Made by a program: the position numbers and the translations under genes. DNA of 64,000 bases, taken from assembly GCA_031308135.1 (NCBI GenBank), contig JAHLJT010009419.1, positions 179,460,739 to 179,524,738 on the forward strand, read 5' to 3'. Positions 46,160 through 56,699 of the stretch are shown in pieces; the stretch's first letter is position 1, and every line of letters starts with the position of its first letter. Origin of the DNA: Acheta domesticus. Its lineage: Eukaryota > Arthropoda > Insecta > Orthoptera > Gryllidae. The notes beneath the pieces were generated by a model. That model had not been told where the DNA came from, did not search any database, and saw only the letters and a list, made by a program, of their open reading frames with translations.

Positions 46160-46610
46160 ATACGTTGTTCAGTCAGTGTCCAGGTGTTATTCAATTGTGA
46201 ATGCTCAAGGAACGAGCTGTTAAAATTCGAATGTGAACAAATTGTTAGTCTCGGCAAAGTGGGTGTGTCAGTAATCAAGGTAGAAGAACTTGGTCAAAGT
46301 TTCACTAACCGCACTATTCAATATTTGTGTGACCTCATAAAGGGACGTCCCAAAAAGCGCATTTACTAAGTGGTAGTTGGATCAAAACCGTGTGATGGGG
46401 GGCGATCGAGGCAGAGTAAGATTGAATAGGATTGTGGGAAAAATAAGATGGCTACAACTGCAAAGAGACAGCTAAGCTGAATGTCAGGTTCACAAACCCT
46501 GACAGCATGGGCTTATTTTCTGCGATGAAAGCGCCTTGGGCTTATTTTCGTACGAGCAACAATTCGTAAGCCGTTAATAATCTGGGTTTCGTTATTTTCG
46601 TCCATCCTGT
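46160..46610 (+). mobile_element. Possible Tc1/mariner transposase relic
   Basis: A plus-strand frame reads EQIVSLGKVGVSVIKVEELG then LIKGRPKKRIY, like the N-terminal helix-turn-helix and linker of Tc1-type transposases (I-V-x-L-x-x-x-G-x-S-x-x-x-V-A, GRP+K). About 200 bp later FCDESALGLFSY recalls the catalytic F-S-D-E-S-x-F block. Several stops lie between. Similarity is weak and pattern-based only. Confidence 0.35.
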
Positions 46611-46686
46611 GCATGTATGTTCAATTAGTTCGTGCATTCATTGAGTTTATGCAAAAATTCACATATCAATTGCAAGTTTCACTTAC

Positions 46687-46822
46687 CATTTGCAGTTGTG
46701 TGAGATATTTTTCCACCATATTCTGTCATGGTAAGTCGGTCTCAAGGCAGTTGATAAGTAATATGAGTACATTACCACATGTACAAATGTGTTTAAGGTG
46801 CCCAATAAGATGCTGTTACCTC
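46687..46822 (-). CDS. ELOVL-family fatty acid elongase, exon with NxxxHxxMYxYY motif (1-nt deletion)
   Basis: Minus-strand exon of 136 nt with acceptor ttatacag ending at 46823 and donor gtaagt at 46686-46681. It begins with two nucleotides that complete the Gly codon from the previous exon. It encodes NTFVHVVMYSYY, an exact match to the ELO motif NxxxHxxMYxYY, followed by a loop and IWWK, then KYLTQLQM. One A is missing in the run at 46708-46712 (five T on the plus strand; six needed), which splits WWK from KYLTQLQM. Correcting that single base gives 45 full codons and a phase-0 end that joins the terminal exon and restores TxxQxxQ across the splice (TQLQM then VQ). The intron separating it from the upstream exon is about 15.2 kb and is full of transposon copies. 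Confidence 0.88.
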
Positions 46823-47371
46823 CTGTATAAAAAAAGAGTAATATATTATATTTTGTTGGTCAGAACTAAATCTAAATGCAGATTGACTGCATTGTGTCTA
46901 ATATTCTGAAGGAAAGATTGGTGCTAAATTGCTTGAAAGACAGGTGAAATATTTTTTTAGGCGATTAGCTTACCAATCACAGTAAGTGTCTGTTATAAAT
47001 ATTGGTGTAGGTTTCTTTCCGGATCAAATGCATTGACATCGGAGACATTGACAATATTGTGTTTTATTTCATTAAAGTAAAGTTTAAAATGACACTGTGT
47101 AGTGGTCTGATGCGGTAACTTCATTAGGTGACAAACTGGATTTAAAATATTCGAAAATTAACAATTAATATATCTATGATTAATTTAAAAAAACTTTAAC
47201 TTAATAGGTCATTACAACACGGAAATATATTGTGAATGCTTTGATATTGTGAAGTTATTTCACACATCTGAAGGAAAAAAAAACAGCCATCGTTCAACGA
47301 TATAAGTTCAAATAGACGTCATCACAGGTCAATATTTGCTCAAATATGACTACCAAAACGGTTTTTATTAT

Positions 47372-47690
47372 GAAGTTGGAAGTGTCAGAGAAGCCGACCT
47401 GGATGGTTGCGCTAGGTACAGTGTGTGCTGACTCAGCGTCTCGTCCGGAAGGGTCGCGGGTCCGAGTCCCGCCTTGGGCGTGGTTGTCTCTTGTCTTTCA
47501 TGTATGTGTGTTTTCGTGGAAGGCCTTGTGAGTCTGATGACCACAAACTGAGGCGCCTGCAGTGTGTCTAGTATAAAGGAAGGTTAATGTGTGTCCCCAT
47601 GAGGGACGGAGTGATTACTCAGCCGGATAGTCAAAATCGGCATCCCCCTGAAGCTGGAAAAAACCCTCTGAAGTAGGAAGTGTCAGAAAG
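47372..47690 (+). mobile_element. tRNA-derived SINE, second family
   Basis: An A-box-like TGGTTGCGCTAGG (47404-47416) is followed by a B box GGTCCGAGTCC (47459-47469), then a body with GAGGGACGGAGTGATTACTC and CAAAATCGGCATCCCCCTGA. The tRNA-like head and lack of coding capacity fit a SINE. Different from the family at 43543-44086. It lies in the 15-kb ELOVL intron, antisense to the gene. Confidence 0.7.
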
Positions 47691-48119
47691 AGACACTTTG
47701 ACATAGCAGCTATCAACTGTTTCAATGGTCAAGACTGTGGCCAACGATACTTGTTTTCTCAAAACTTTTTTGAACTCCGTTTTTGGGGTGTCGTGAATTG
47801 ATCATCTTAGGACCACGCGAAGATGCAATTGTATCCACCGAGGCCCAGTCATATTTTCCCGGGGGTAAATGCACGTGACTTTTTTCTGTGCTCGACTATC
47901 GAGCTCAATCAGGACATCTCCCAGAACGCGGCCAGGGGATGTATACAAAAATTGAATTTCTTCCGGGAAATGTTGGACTACCATGATTAAGACAATGAAA
48001 GCCATTAAAAGGTCGAAACGAAAATTAATTAAATTCGAAAACATGATCAGTTTTTGCGTCGTTAGTGTTCACATTTGCGCAATTTTTAAACAATTATTTT
48101 CGGTATTGGGCTGTTCTAT

Positions 48120-48450
48120 TATCACTAGTTTCTTTCTATATGCTATTACATACGTAGTGTAGAGAAAGTATTGAAATGTTGCGCGAAAAAACTTCAATTT
48201 TTTGACAGGAAAACTCATATTGTAGGGCCATGATACCGAAAAAGCGGATAAATATTGTTCCAATAAGAAGTAAATTACTTCCTATTAGATGTTGCGTAGT
48301 CAGAATGTACGTTTTGTGGGAGAATGATACCGAAAATTGGTATATAGCAAAACCTCTATTCGTCCGTTCGTATGTGCAAAATGCTAGAGGCTAACCGTCA
48401 GTAGAATTATTACCAAAATTGATATTATCCAATCAATCTACCTTATGTCG
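48120..48450 (-). mobile_element. Family M-related copy, minus orientation
   Basis: Block order GCGGATAAATATTGTTCCAA, TAAATTACTTCC, TACGTTTTGTGGGA, GATACCGAAAATTGG, then AAAATTGATATTATCC matches 37640-37960. The outer end at 48147-48170 has ACATACGTAGTGTAGAGAAAGT, comparable to the terminal hairpin of the family. Confidence 0.6.
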
Positions 48451-48870
48451 CGGCTCCTTCAATTTTACATGGTCATTTGATTTTTGAGCATACTCTATAT
48501 AATGCGTTAATAAAATGTTGGAACTTTCATAAAACATTTTTCCATATTTTCGGTTTGCATTTTTCACGGGTAGATGAAAACATTTATAAAAATGGCGCGT
48601 ATCTCATTTTTGTTGAATTCTCTGAATTTTTAAAAATTGTAGACGTTCAAAACCATTTCGGCACTTTTCTTCAAATATAATATTGAAGGTTTTTTATTGA
48701 AGGCGATTTTTTAGTGAAATGTACTATTCTACAAACTTAGATCTTTAAATAAGGTTATGTGCATTTCTTCCAAACTCTGAGTAGTTTTCATGAAAATATA
48801 CATGGCATACAGGCAGTTTTCATAACAAGATTTGTTCATTAACGCAATTTTTTGCTTTAACTTTCAAGCG

Positions 48871-48955
48871 ATTGCGCGGGTGGTATAATGACCGCCTTTG
48901 AAATGAAATGGCGCAGCGCGTTGAAGTTTGAACTCAGCATTGCAGGAAGCCAGAT
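48871..48955 (+). mobile_element. tRNA-like head of a decayed SINE (or tRNA pseudogene)
   Basis: GCGGGTGGTATAATGACC resembles an A box region, and AAGTTTGAACTC, 40 bp on, a degenerate B box (GTTTGAACTC for GTTCGAANTC). The flanking arms do not pair into a full cloverleaf, so it is not an intact tRNA. Confidence 0.35.
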
Positions 48956-51900
48956 GTTCTTTAGTTATCTATTTAGACATAAGATAGCGGTAACATCTGC
49001 TCCAAGACCCAATCACATTTGCGCCAAATTCGCGCCCAAGTGGCCAATGTCATCAGTTTTCGCATAAACACCGCCGCGCGGTCGCGGTCGCGGTTTATTA
49101 TAAAATGTATTGCTACCTTCTTGTTCTCTCCCACCCTCTTTCTTTCTCATCTTACTTATTGGATTTTACCCTCCTACATTATTAGATTTTAATTTAGATT
49201 TTTATTATGCCATTATTATATTGTATGTATTGGTATCAGTATTTTGTGAAGCCAAAGTAGAAGACTGATTTTGCAGATTATCCCCAGAAATTTCTTTTCT
49301 GGAGAATAATTAAAATTATTTCAATACATTTTTAATCTACTACAATGCTCAGTTGATGTTATTTAATAAATTCCTTATGAATTACGATCAAGAGAAGCTG
49401 TAATATTGAGAAAAGAGAAAGATGTTCGTCGGCGGCAAATATACCGCCCCGAGATCGTGCATGTGACACTAAATCGCGTATGCGCCGGAAGGTGAAACGA
49501 TTTGGGAAGACATAGCTAAAAGCACAGAATATTCGTAGCATGACATACATGACATTTTGTTGTATTCTTCTGATGTCAAAGAATGTATGATATCAAGAAT
49601 ACATTCGTTTACCTGCCGAATATTCAAGAATTTGTATCAAGAATAATTCACTTACATGCCGAACCCTTGTGCAAAAAGGGGTTGCCGTTCAATCAAGGGC
49701 AAAAGTGACTTCTCGCCGCATTCATTGGCAAGAGGAGAACAATTTCACACCTTCACATGTGTGTCCTATACACTGTGTCTGACTTCAGAGGTTTCCTTCA
49801 AATATCTTCTCAACCAGAGCACTTGAAATGCGGTATTCAGTTAGAAGATGTACGCAAGGGGCCCATACGATGACATATAATATTGTTGTACAACTTTTTA
49901 CATTCTCGTGTACGTACGTACACACGAAGTAACATAATTATATAACTAAGCTGTGTATTTTTGCCTATTAGCGTATTTTGTTCCTTCAATGGAAAACGCA
50001 ATCTTGTAGGTTACTTACTTACTTATTCATTTTGAGACGTTAGGATAATTATATGTGAATTTTATAGTGTCTATAAATGCCTATTTCACTAATAAATGCC
50101 TTTTGTGTGTTTAAATGGCTAAATGTTGCCTATTATCGTATTTATTGATCAAATAAATGCAATAATCCTTAATCAGTTTTTATGTAAGTTTTTTCGCTTT
50201 TATTCTGCAAAATCAGAGAAATCGAACAACTATCGATAAATGTATATTCCGTTTTACAGACATCATAGTGCGGATATTTCGTATTATGACACATGCAAAA
50301 TCGCTGGTGGTAGTCAAGTTATTTTTTACTTCGAATTTTAATTTTTTTCTCAAAAGCATCTCCAATTTTTTTCTTAAAATGTTTTCGTATTTATCAAAGA
50401 ATGGTATAAAAATTGGTACCGGTCCCATTTTTCGTGAACTCTGTAACTTCGATATAGCGAAAATAAACGTATTTTAATACAGTAATTTTTGTCGTAAATG
50501 AAATCTATGCAAAAAACATATCTTTAAAAAGATCATGGGTATTTTTTTAAAAAAATGAACGAGTTGTTTTTGCAGAATGTCTGTTTGAAATTAATGCAAA
50601 TTATTAAAAAAATATCAGAAACTGCTACAATTTTTTTCTAAGGACAGAACATGGGATGCCTGAAATAATGGTGCAGGTCTCATTTTTGCTGAAGTTCTAG
50701 AATTTTCTTGAAAATCGCAAATTTTGAAATATTGTTTAGATGTAATTCAAGAACGTATGTGCTGTTTAAGCACCAGTAGTTACAACACATGGGTTATGAA
50801 TGGCAATTAAAACAAATCAAACAATGTTTTCAATTTTGTTTCAATGAAATGTGAGGAAAAAGATCATTAGCATTAGTGTGGAGCATTAGAGTATCACCTT
50901 GAATTTAATAAAAAGCCGAAGGGTAGCACTGCAATTCAGCCAGTTTGTCCAAAATGCACAATAATAAAAGAAAGGATTTCTCAGAACGAGTATTTGTCAG
51001 GATAATGGTGAAAGCAAACATCGATGAAGGCAACTATATTGTTTGCTACAAAAACTGTCTACACGGGTATATAAATACAGATAAGAAAAATTATATTGCC
51101 CTTTTTAAATGCCTATTTTACATTTTGAAAAGTATATTTTGCCTGCCTATTTCTCCAGTATTTCGTGCCGTCCGTCCGTCCACACATCACTCAAGGTTAT
51201 CCCACATTCCCTCCGCCAATCGCGAAAATGAGGTGTAATTAGATTCGACTGGATCACCTGACAGGTAACTGAACGATTCAAATAACTGTAAGAGAGCTAT
51301 CAGAAACGCATTCTGTTAAGCAACTAATTAGCGTTTTCCTCTATTGGGATGATCAATAGATTCCTTTGTCAAGGCAAAACCATCGTCAGTTTTTATCAGG
51401 TTCCTTCTAGGATATTATGTAAAAAAATCGAGAACAAAATGTTATTTTGTTTTGTTTTTATGTTTTACGACAACATTGGAGAACGTTGTGATGTAGTATT
51501 CTCTGTTTGCGACATTTGCGTGAATCGTTACGTCTTTTTTCATCACACTGACAATAATTTAACCTAATTTTGTAATGAATTATTGAAACAATGGAAGGTT
51601 AAGAATATACAATGCGTTTTGGTAAATATTAATGCCTCGTTCAGAAAAATCACAAGTAATGCTCAGCAAATAACAAAAGTAGTACGTCGTACATGCAAAT
51701 AATTAATGGGGGGTCTCAAGTCTTCTAACTATTTTTAAGAAATTGAAAGTAATTAATGAATGTAATTGTTGTGTGCGTTTAAGACTGGCTTGTATTTTTT
51801 TTTGATTTGTCAATTTAATTGTAACATTTCCTATAAAGGTAAACTGGTATTCTGCGACAGTAAATGTATAAATGAAAACCATAAATGTGTTATAAAGAAC

Positions 51901-52015
51901 TCTGCTGTCTCACTGTTCCCTACATCAAATTTTCAAGGGTAACGAGAAACGATTTCATTTTCAATTTTTTAATAAATCTTCAATTGATTGTGTTGTAAAT
52001 CAGCCGAAGTTGTAG
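48956..52015. other. ELOVL intron, mostly unassigned AT-rich DNA
   Basis: A CpG-rich spot (CGCCGCGCGGTCGCGGTCGC, 49070-49089) and a family M-like stretch in minus orientation at about 50230-50740 are visible. TTTTTGCCTATT and AAATGCCTATTT motifs recur at 49958-50140 and 51105-51160, possibly the two ends of an unrecognised element. TGTACGTACGTACA at 49909-49922 is a perfect palindrome. Confidence 0.4.
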
Positions 52016-52966
52016 GACACTGAAGTACGCCGTGTATTGCAAAAAATATGTTTTTTTCAGTGTTTAATTTGTTATCCAATTTTTGCGTCTGACCAACTTA
52101 TTCCTTATCTTCCAATCAGCTACAAATTTTCTGCTTTTGACATAGCTAACATTTTAAAACAGCTCCCAGATCCTTACGTCATACCAGAAGATTTTAGTAG
52201 CCATAACTGTATACGGAGATCAAATAAAGAAGCTTAATATCAAATAAAGAAGAAGAAGGAAACAAATATTGGAGGATCTCAACATCATAATGCTAAATAA
52301 CAATTCATCGATATATTTTATTAACTCAACTAAATCCTTTAGTAAAATTGACTTCACTTTCTGCAGGTCATGTCTGGGGTTGTCAAATTTCTGGTTATAT
52401 AATAGTAGGTAAATGGTAATGGCCACTTCTCTATTTTAATAAACACGCAAAGGAAACATGCATGTGATGAACTAGACTACACTCAAATATGGAAATTTTA
52501 TAAAGCTAATTTTGAAATCAATGAAATTAATATACAGTACAATATAGCTATTTGTGCAACTGAGAAAATAGATAAATTAACTGAAATCATATTAGAAACT
52601 CGTGAACTTACTATACCTAAAACTGCAGGAAAACCTACTAAAAGAAAACATCCTTGGTGAAATGAATGTTTCACAGCTCGGAAATTGTACAAACAAACTG
52701 TTGATAATTGTATGAAACACCCAATTCTTATACTTCAAATTGAATATAAGTAAATGAGAGTTTAAGCAAGACTTTCTTATAAATAACATGAAAAGAAATC
52801 ATGGTTTATTTAAATATCTTCAATGAATTATTCTTCAAATATATCAAATAAATGGATAAAGATATAAGCTACAATTGAAACTTGTAAATACTCTTTTCCT
52901 GCTAAATACCAACTATCAATCGGTAACATCCAACCACGAAATAGCAAAAAATCTACTTATGAAATT
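52016..52966 (+). mobile_element. Decayed LINE ORF2: endonuclease to linker region
   Basis: The plus strand reads YLPISYKFSAFDIANILKQL then PDPYVIPEDFSSHN, i.e. the AP-endonuclease motif (L-P-x-P-x-x-x-x-G-D-F-N-x-H-N) with G-D-F-N changed to E-D-F-S. Next comes ILEDLNIIMLNNNSS...SFSKIDFTFC, the S-x-I-D-(L/F)-T endonuclease core. Then TRELTIPKTAGKP, KRKHPW-stop-NE and RKLYKQ, matching A-x-x-x-I-P...P-W-W-N-x-E-C, and finally SWF-ISSMNYSSN. Multiple stops and frameshifts; the RT domain is absent, cut by the following family M copy. CR1/Jockey-type. Lies in the 15-kb ELOVL intron. Confidence 0.85.
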
Positions 52967-52984
52967 CTGAAACAACTCCAATGG

Positions 52985-53205
52985 CTCCACATTTTTCAAA
53001 GAAAATTACCTTTTTTGGACTACGTTTTACTGTTCTTTAATATTCTTAAAATAATATTTTGGTTCTACATTAGGAAACCGAAAAATTAAAAAATGTTCTT
53101 TAGAAGGCAATAGATGGCTTCTAAAGCTGACAAGAGTATGTGGAAGTCCGAATAGCTAGCGGAGACCCAAAGAATAAGAAAACTTGCCATTCTGTAGCAC
53201 CACTA
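52985..53205 (-). mobile_element. Family M element, 5' part, minus orientation
   Basis: On the minus strand it starts TTAGTGGTGCTACAGAATGG at 53205 and follows copy B through CTAGCTATTCGGACTTCC and the GGTTTCC-TAATGTAGAACC blocks. It ends abruptly around 52985, directly against the LINE at 52016-52966. Confidence 0.7.
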
Positions 53206-54018
53206 ATTGTTTTTATGATTCTCACCTGAAATACAGACCGTATCATAAACTTGGTTTGTGTCTAGATATACTGTTATTGTGTGTTTCGTTGAGTGAAATC
53301 CTTGCGCCATTGCTTCGACTAATCGTAACAAACGATAGTAGAGTGATTCCTTTTGAAAGCCAACGGAACAGATGGTTTGGTATTTGTTTAGGATAAAAAT
53401 TTGTTGAGCCCAATCCTCTTCCTCTTCAATATTATTTCAGTAATAGATATGAGTTTTGCGGCTCTATCACGCACTCTTTATAAATGAGGTCGCTGAAGAA
53501 AGCGAATTTCGCAGAGACGTAATGAGTTGCAAATTAACTTTATAAATATGAAGGATTTGTTGAAAAAACGCATCTACATATTTATGCCACATGGAACAAG
53601 CAAATCTTGGCAGCGTTGTTGAAATCTATTGAATTGAATTGCCTTATTTTACGTGGCGAGACTCAGGCCATGAGGCCTGCTCTTCCATCTGACCGCGCAA
53701 ATTTTGTTGCACTCCTTTCACCAACTAGCGGAAAGAAGGTATTACTGAGGCGATGAAACCGGCGATTTGAATTTAGCTCAGAGGCGTCAATCTACAGTTA
53801 TATATTTCCTAAACAAAGCTTTCTAGGGCGTTCAAACTAGGATTTTTGAGGCTAAAGGCCTGTATGTGCAATCAAACCAATTACTTGACAAACTATGTCA
53901 AGGCTGTCCAACTTAGAAGGACTTATGGGCCACATATCAAATTCTAGTTAAGCAGCGGACCGCGCTTTAATTTATGATGGGTTTTACCCGAATTACTGAG
54001 ATAATAACACAAATTTAT
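53206..54018. other. ELOVL intron, unassigned
   Basis: GCCTTATTTTACGTGGCGAG, ACTCAGGCCATGAGGCCTGC and CTCTTCCATCTGACC (about 53641-53697) look like the 3' end of a retroelement common in arthropods, but there is no second copy in the window to prove it. Confidence 0.35.
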
Positions 54019-54400
54019 TAGACTAGCGTACCCGTGCGAGAACTCTCGCATGTTAAATCCCACCCTTTCCCTATCCATTTGTCTATCCTTTCCATAAAGG
54101 AGAGGAACTACTAATGTACTTACAGAATATCAAACAAAATAAAGATGCAATTGATGTTTGAAACAAATTTTCAATTAAAGTTTATTCAGCATTATAGAGA
54201 GATGTTCTTGGAACAATTCATACTTCTTTAAAAACAAAATTTGAAGAAATTTTTCAATCTTCCTTGAGAGTTAGTTTTTCGCTTTCCTTGAAAGTCAAAT
54301 AATAGAAAAGGTTTTTACTCTTCAGAAAGCCAAGGAAAGTAGTGCGAAAATACCGGATCGGGCAAGAACAGACCTACTCATTGCAATATTATTTAACTTT
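54019..54400 (+). mobile_element. Interspersed repeat with GTGCGAGA/TCTCGCA hairpin end, copy 1
   Basis: Begins GACTAGCGTACCCGTGCGAG, AACTCTCGCATG; TGCGAGA-AC-TCTCGCA forms a perfect 7-bp stem. Followed by about 350 bp similar to 55030-55400 (CCACCCTTTCCCTATCCATT / CCACACTCATCCCTATCCTT, TTTTCAATTAAAGTTTATTC / TTTTCAATAAATATTTATTC, CTTGGAACAATTC). Confidence 0.65.
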
Positions 54401-55029
54401 CCTTGATTTTTTATGAAGAACCCAGTGGGTTTTGGAGAGTCAGGGTGCCAGCTTGCTGGGGTGAGAAAATTGAAAAATTATTTGTATACTAAAAAGTATT
54501 GAATTATTTTCTGCTTCCTTACGGACCTCAAGAAAAGCAATTCCGAGCCAATTCCAATTCCAATTCCAAAGGCAATTCCAAAAAATAATCAAACTAATGT
54601 TTTCACCTTTAAGTACTAAATACCATTTGTTACCATAAGAAACAATTTAGTAGGAAATGGTAAGCCCACTTCGGTACATGGGAATGTTGCTCAAACGATG
54701 CTTGCATTTTTAATATCCTAACGAACCAACACCTAGAGTTTAATATTAAATGGTGTTTTATTTACAATATGAGTTTGCAGCTGGACGTTGGTGTACATAC
54801 TTCCAGATACCGCCAACATTTAAATCGTGCGTTTGGACTGTGATCGTTGGCAGTTGTCGGGTGACTTGCACTATTCTTTCTATAATTTTAAATTTTGTTT
54901 TTTTACTTTATTCACGTAGTATTGTGGGCTAGCGCGTTTTGATTTTGTTTTCAATTTATTTCAAGCTATTTTACTTTAGCTACTTTAAAAAGTTTATTCT
55001 TTGTGTTGTGCCGTAGCACAAGTTTTCCC

Positions 55030-55400
55030 CCACTACATCTGCGTACCCGTGCGAGAACTCTCGCATGATAGACCCCACACTCATCCCTATCCTTCTATTT
55101 TCATTCTAAGAGGGAAAGTAGTTAACGAAACGCGTTTATTGGTTTAAAATCTATAAAGGTAACTTGCAATGTACTAACATAATTACAAATAAAATAAAAA
55201 ACAATGCAATTAATGTGTAAAAGAAATTTTCAATAAATATTTATTCAATATCATGGAGAATTTGCTTGGAACAATTCCCAACACTTACTTTAAGACATTT
55301 AAAGTAATTATTCAATATTCTTTGTCAATTAGGTTTTCGTTTTTCGTGATAGTAACAAAAATATTAGCTTTTTACTTTTGAGAAAGCTACGTGTCTGAAC
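55030..55400 (+). mobile_element. Same hairpin-ended repeat, copy 2
   Basis: Begins CTGCGTACCCGTGCGAGAAC, TCTCGCATGATAGACCCCAC and aligns with copy 1 for about 360 bp in the same orientation, 1011 bp downstream. Confidence 0.65.
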
Positions 55401-56289
55401 CCGTTGACTTGAAAATTTCATCGAATGATATCGAAAATATTGGTACAGGTAAAACACAAACACAGTCTTCACTCTTCACTGAATACCCACATCCCTCCAC
55501 AATTAAGTACACAACACTTATAGACCATTAAAAAACGTTAATTGAATAGTTTCACTACACGCATAAGAAACAATCTTCATAGGTATAGGTATTAAGCAAC
55601 TATAATAGTACTTCTAGTTGTTGCTGGAGAGCAAATCTTGAATTAATGATTATGCAAGTAAACCTCGTCAGACTGCACAAACTACGGTGTTAACAGAAAG
55701 CGTAAATAAAGTTTGTCGAATCTAAGCCTTCTAAGGTGGCGTGTCGCCACAAAAATTGCTACCAGCAGGAAGGACTGAAATATTGATGTGGCCTTGATAG
55801 TATTGAAGCGAGAAACCGAAAATTAATTGAATGGATCGGAGAATGTCTCATCTTGTAGATTATGGTGTGAAAAACGTTTCTTTGAGGCCTTTTGCCTCAA
55901 AATTTTACTTTTTAAGGCTCTAAAACGCTTTGTTTATGATCTGCCGATATAGGTTGACATGTGACGCAGGTTGCATTTTACATGAGTATTTCGATGCGTT
56001 TTTTTTTAAAGAAATCATGCATATTTTTAAAGTCAAAGTGGAATTCGTCAAATCTCCGTGAAATTCTGTTTCTTTAGAGCCCTCATTTATAAAGATTGGT
56101 TGCGTGTGAGAGCCGGAACCCAAAGGTATACTACTGAAATAATACAGGAGACGATATTTCTTTCATTCAACATACTTAATGATTATATTTCATGTTTATT
56201 ATTATTAATTTTTCATATATTTTATTGATAATTCACATATTTCATATTCATAATTTCACATTTATAATTACAGTAATGAAATTATAAAA

Positions 56290-56424
56290 ATGCATAACAG
56301 AATAACTAAAAAACGTTAATTTGATTGGTGTAATAATTTTTTTCAAAGCAGTCGCGGGCCATACAAAAAGATTCGGCGGGCCGCATGTGACCCGCGGGCC
56401 GCCAGTTTGAAAGCCCTGTTCTAT
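56290..56424 (-). mobile_element. hAT transposon terminus
   Basis: On the minus strand it starts CAGGGCTTTCAAACTGGCGG then CCCGCGGGTCACATGCGGCC and CGCCGAATC, TTTTTGTATGGCCCGCGACT. The CAGGG...CAAACTGGCGGCCCGCGGG terminus is a very recognisable end of animal hAT (Charlie-like) elements. The other terminus and a transposase are not identified; the 67-codon minus-strand frame at 55920-56123 is inconclusive. Confidence 0.7.
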
Positions 56425-56636
56425 GCGAATGAATTGCACGGCTGTACGTCTCTGTTTGGTAATGAAATTAAATAAGAAGAGTTTATGTTGAAAATGTATT
56501 GATGTGTTGTGCTAAAATACGTTCAGTTAGTTCATTAACAAGGAGACATATAGACAATATGACAGAGGATAACAGGGTCTTGAAGAAGACGAAGATGTGT
56601 TCTGGAAATGGAAGAATTCGGAAGAGGGTAAGGTTT

Positions 56637-56677
56637 ATCATGCGAGAGATCTCGCACGGGTACTCTAGTCAATATTA
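56637..56677 (-). mobile_element. Same hairpin end, inverted copy
   Basis: ATCATGCGAGAGATCTCGCA then CGGGTACTCTAGTC is the reverse complement of the copy 1 and 2 ends. It could close a 2.6-kb element that starts at 54019 or 55030, or be an independent fragment. A weaker relative is at 39784-39818 (GCGAACCCGTGTGAAATATC, TCGCATGTTATAG). Confidence 0.55.
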
Positions 56678-56699
56678 GTTTTTAAAATATTTCTGATAC

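Noticed and set aside
48871..48955. Functional tRNA gene
   Set aside because: A- and B-box-like words exist but the acceptor and other arms do not pair into a cloverleaf.
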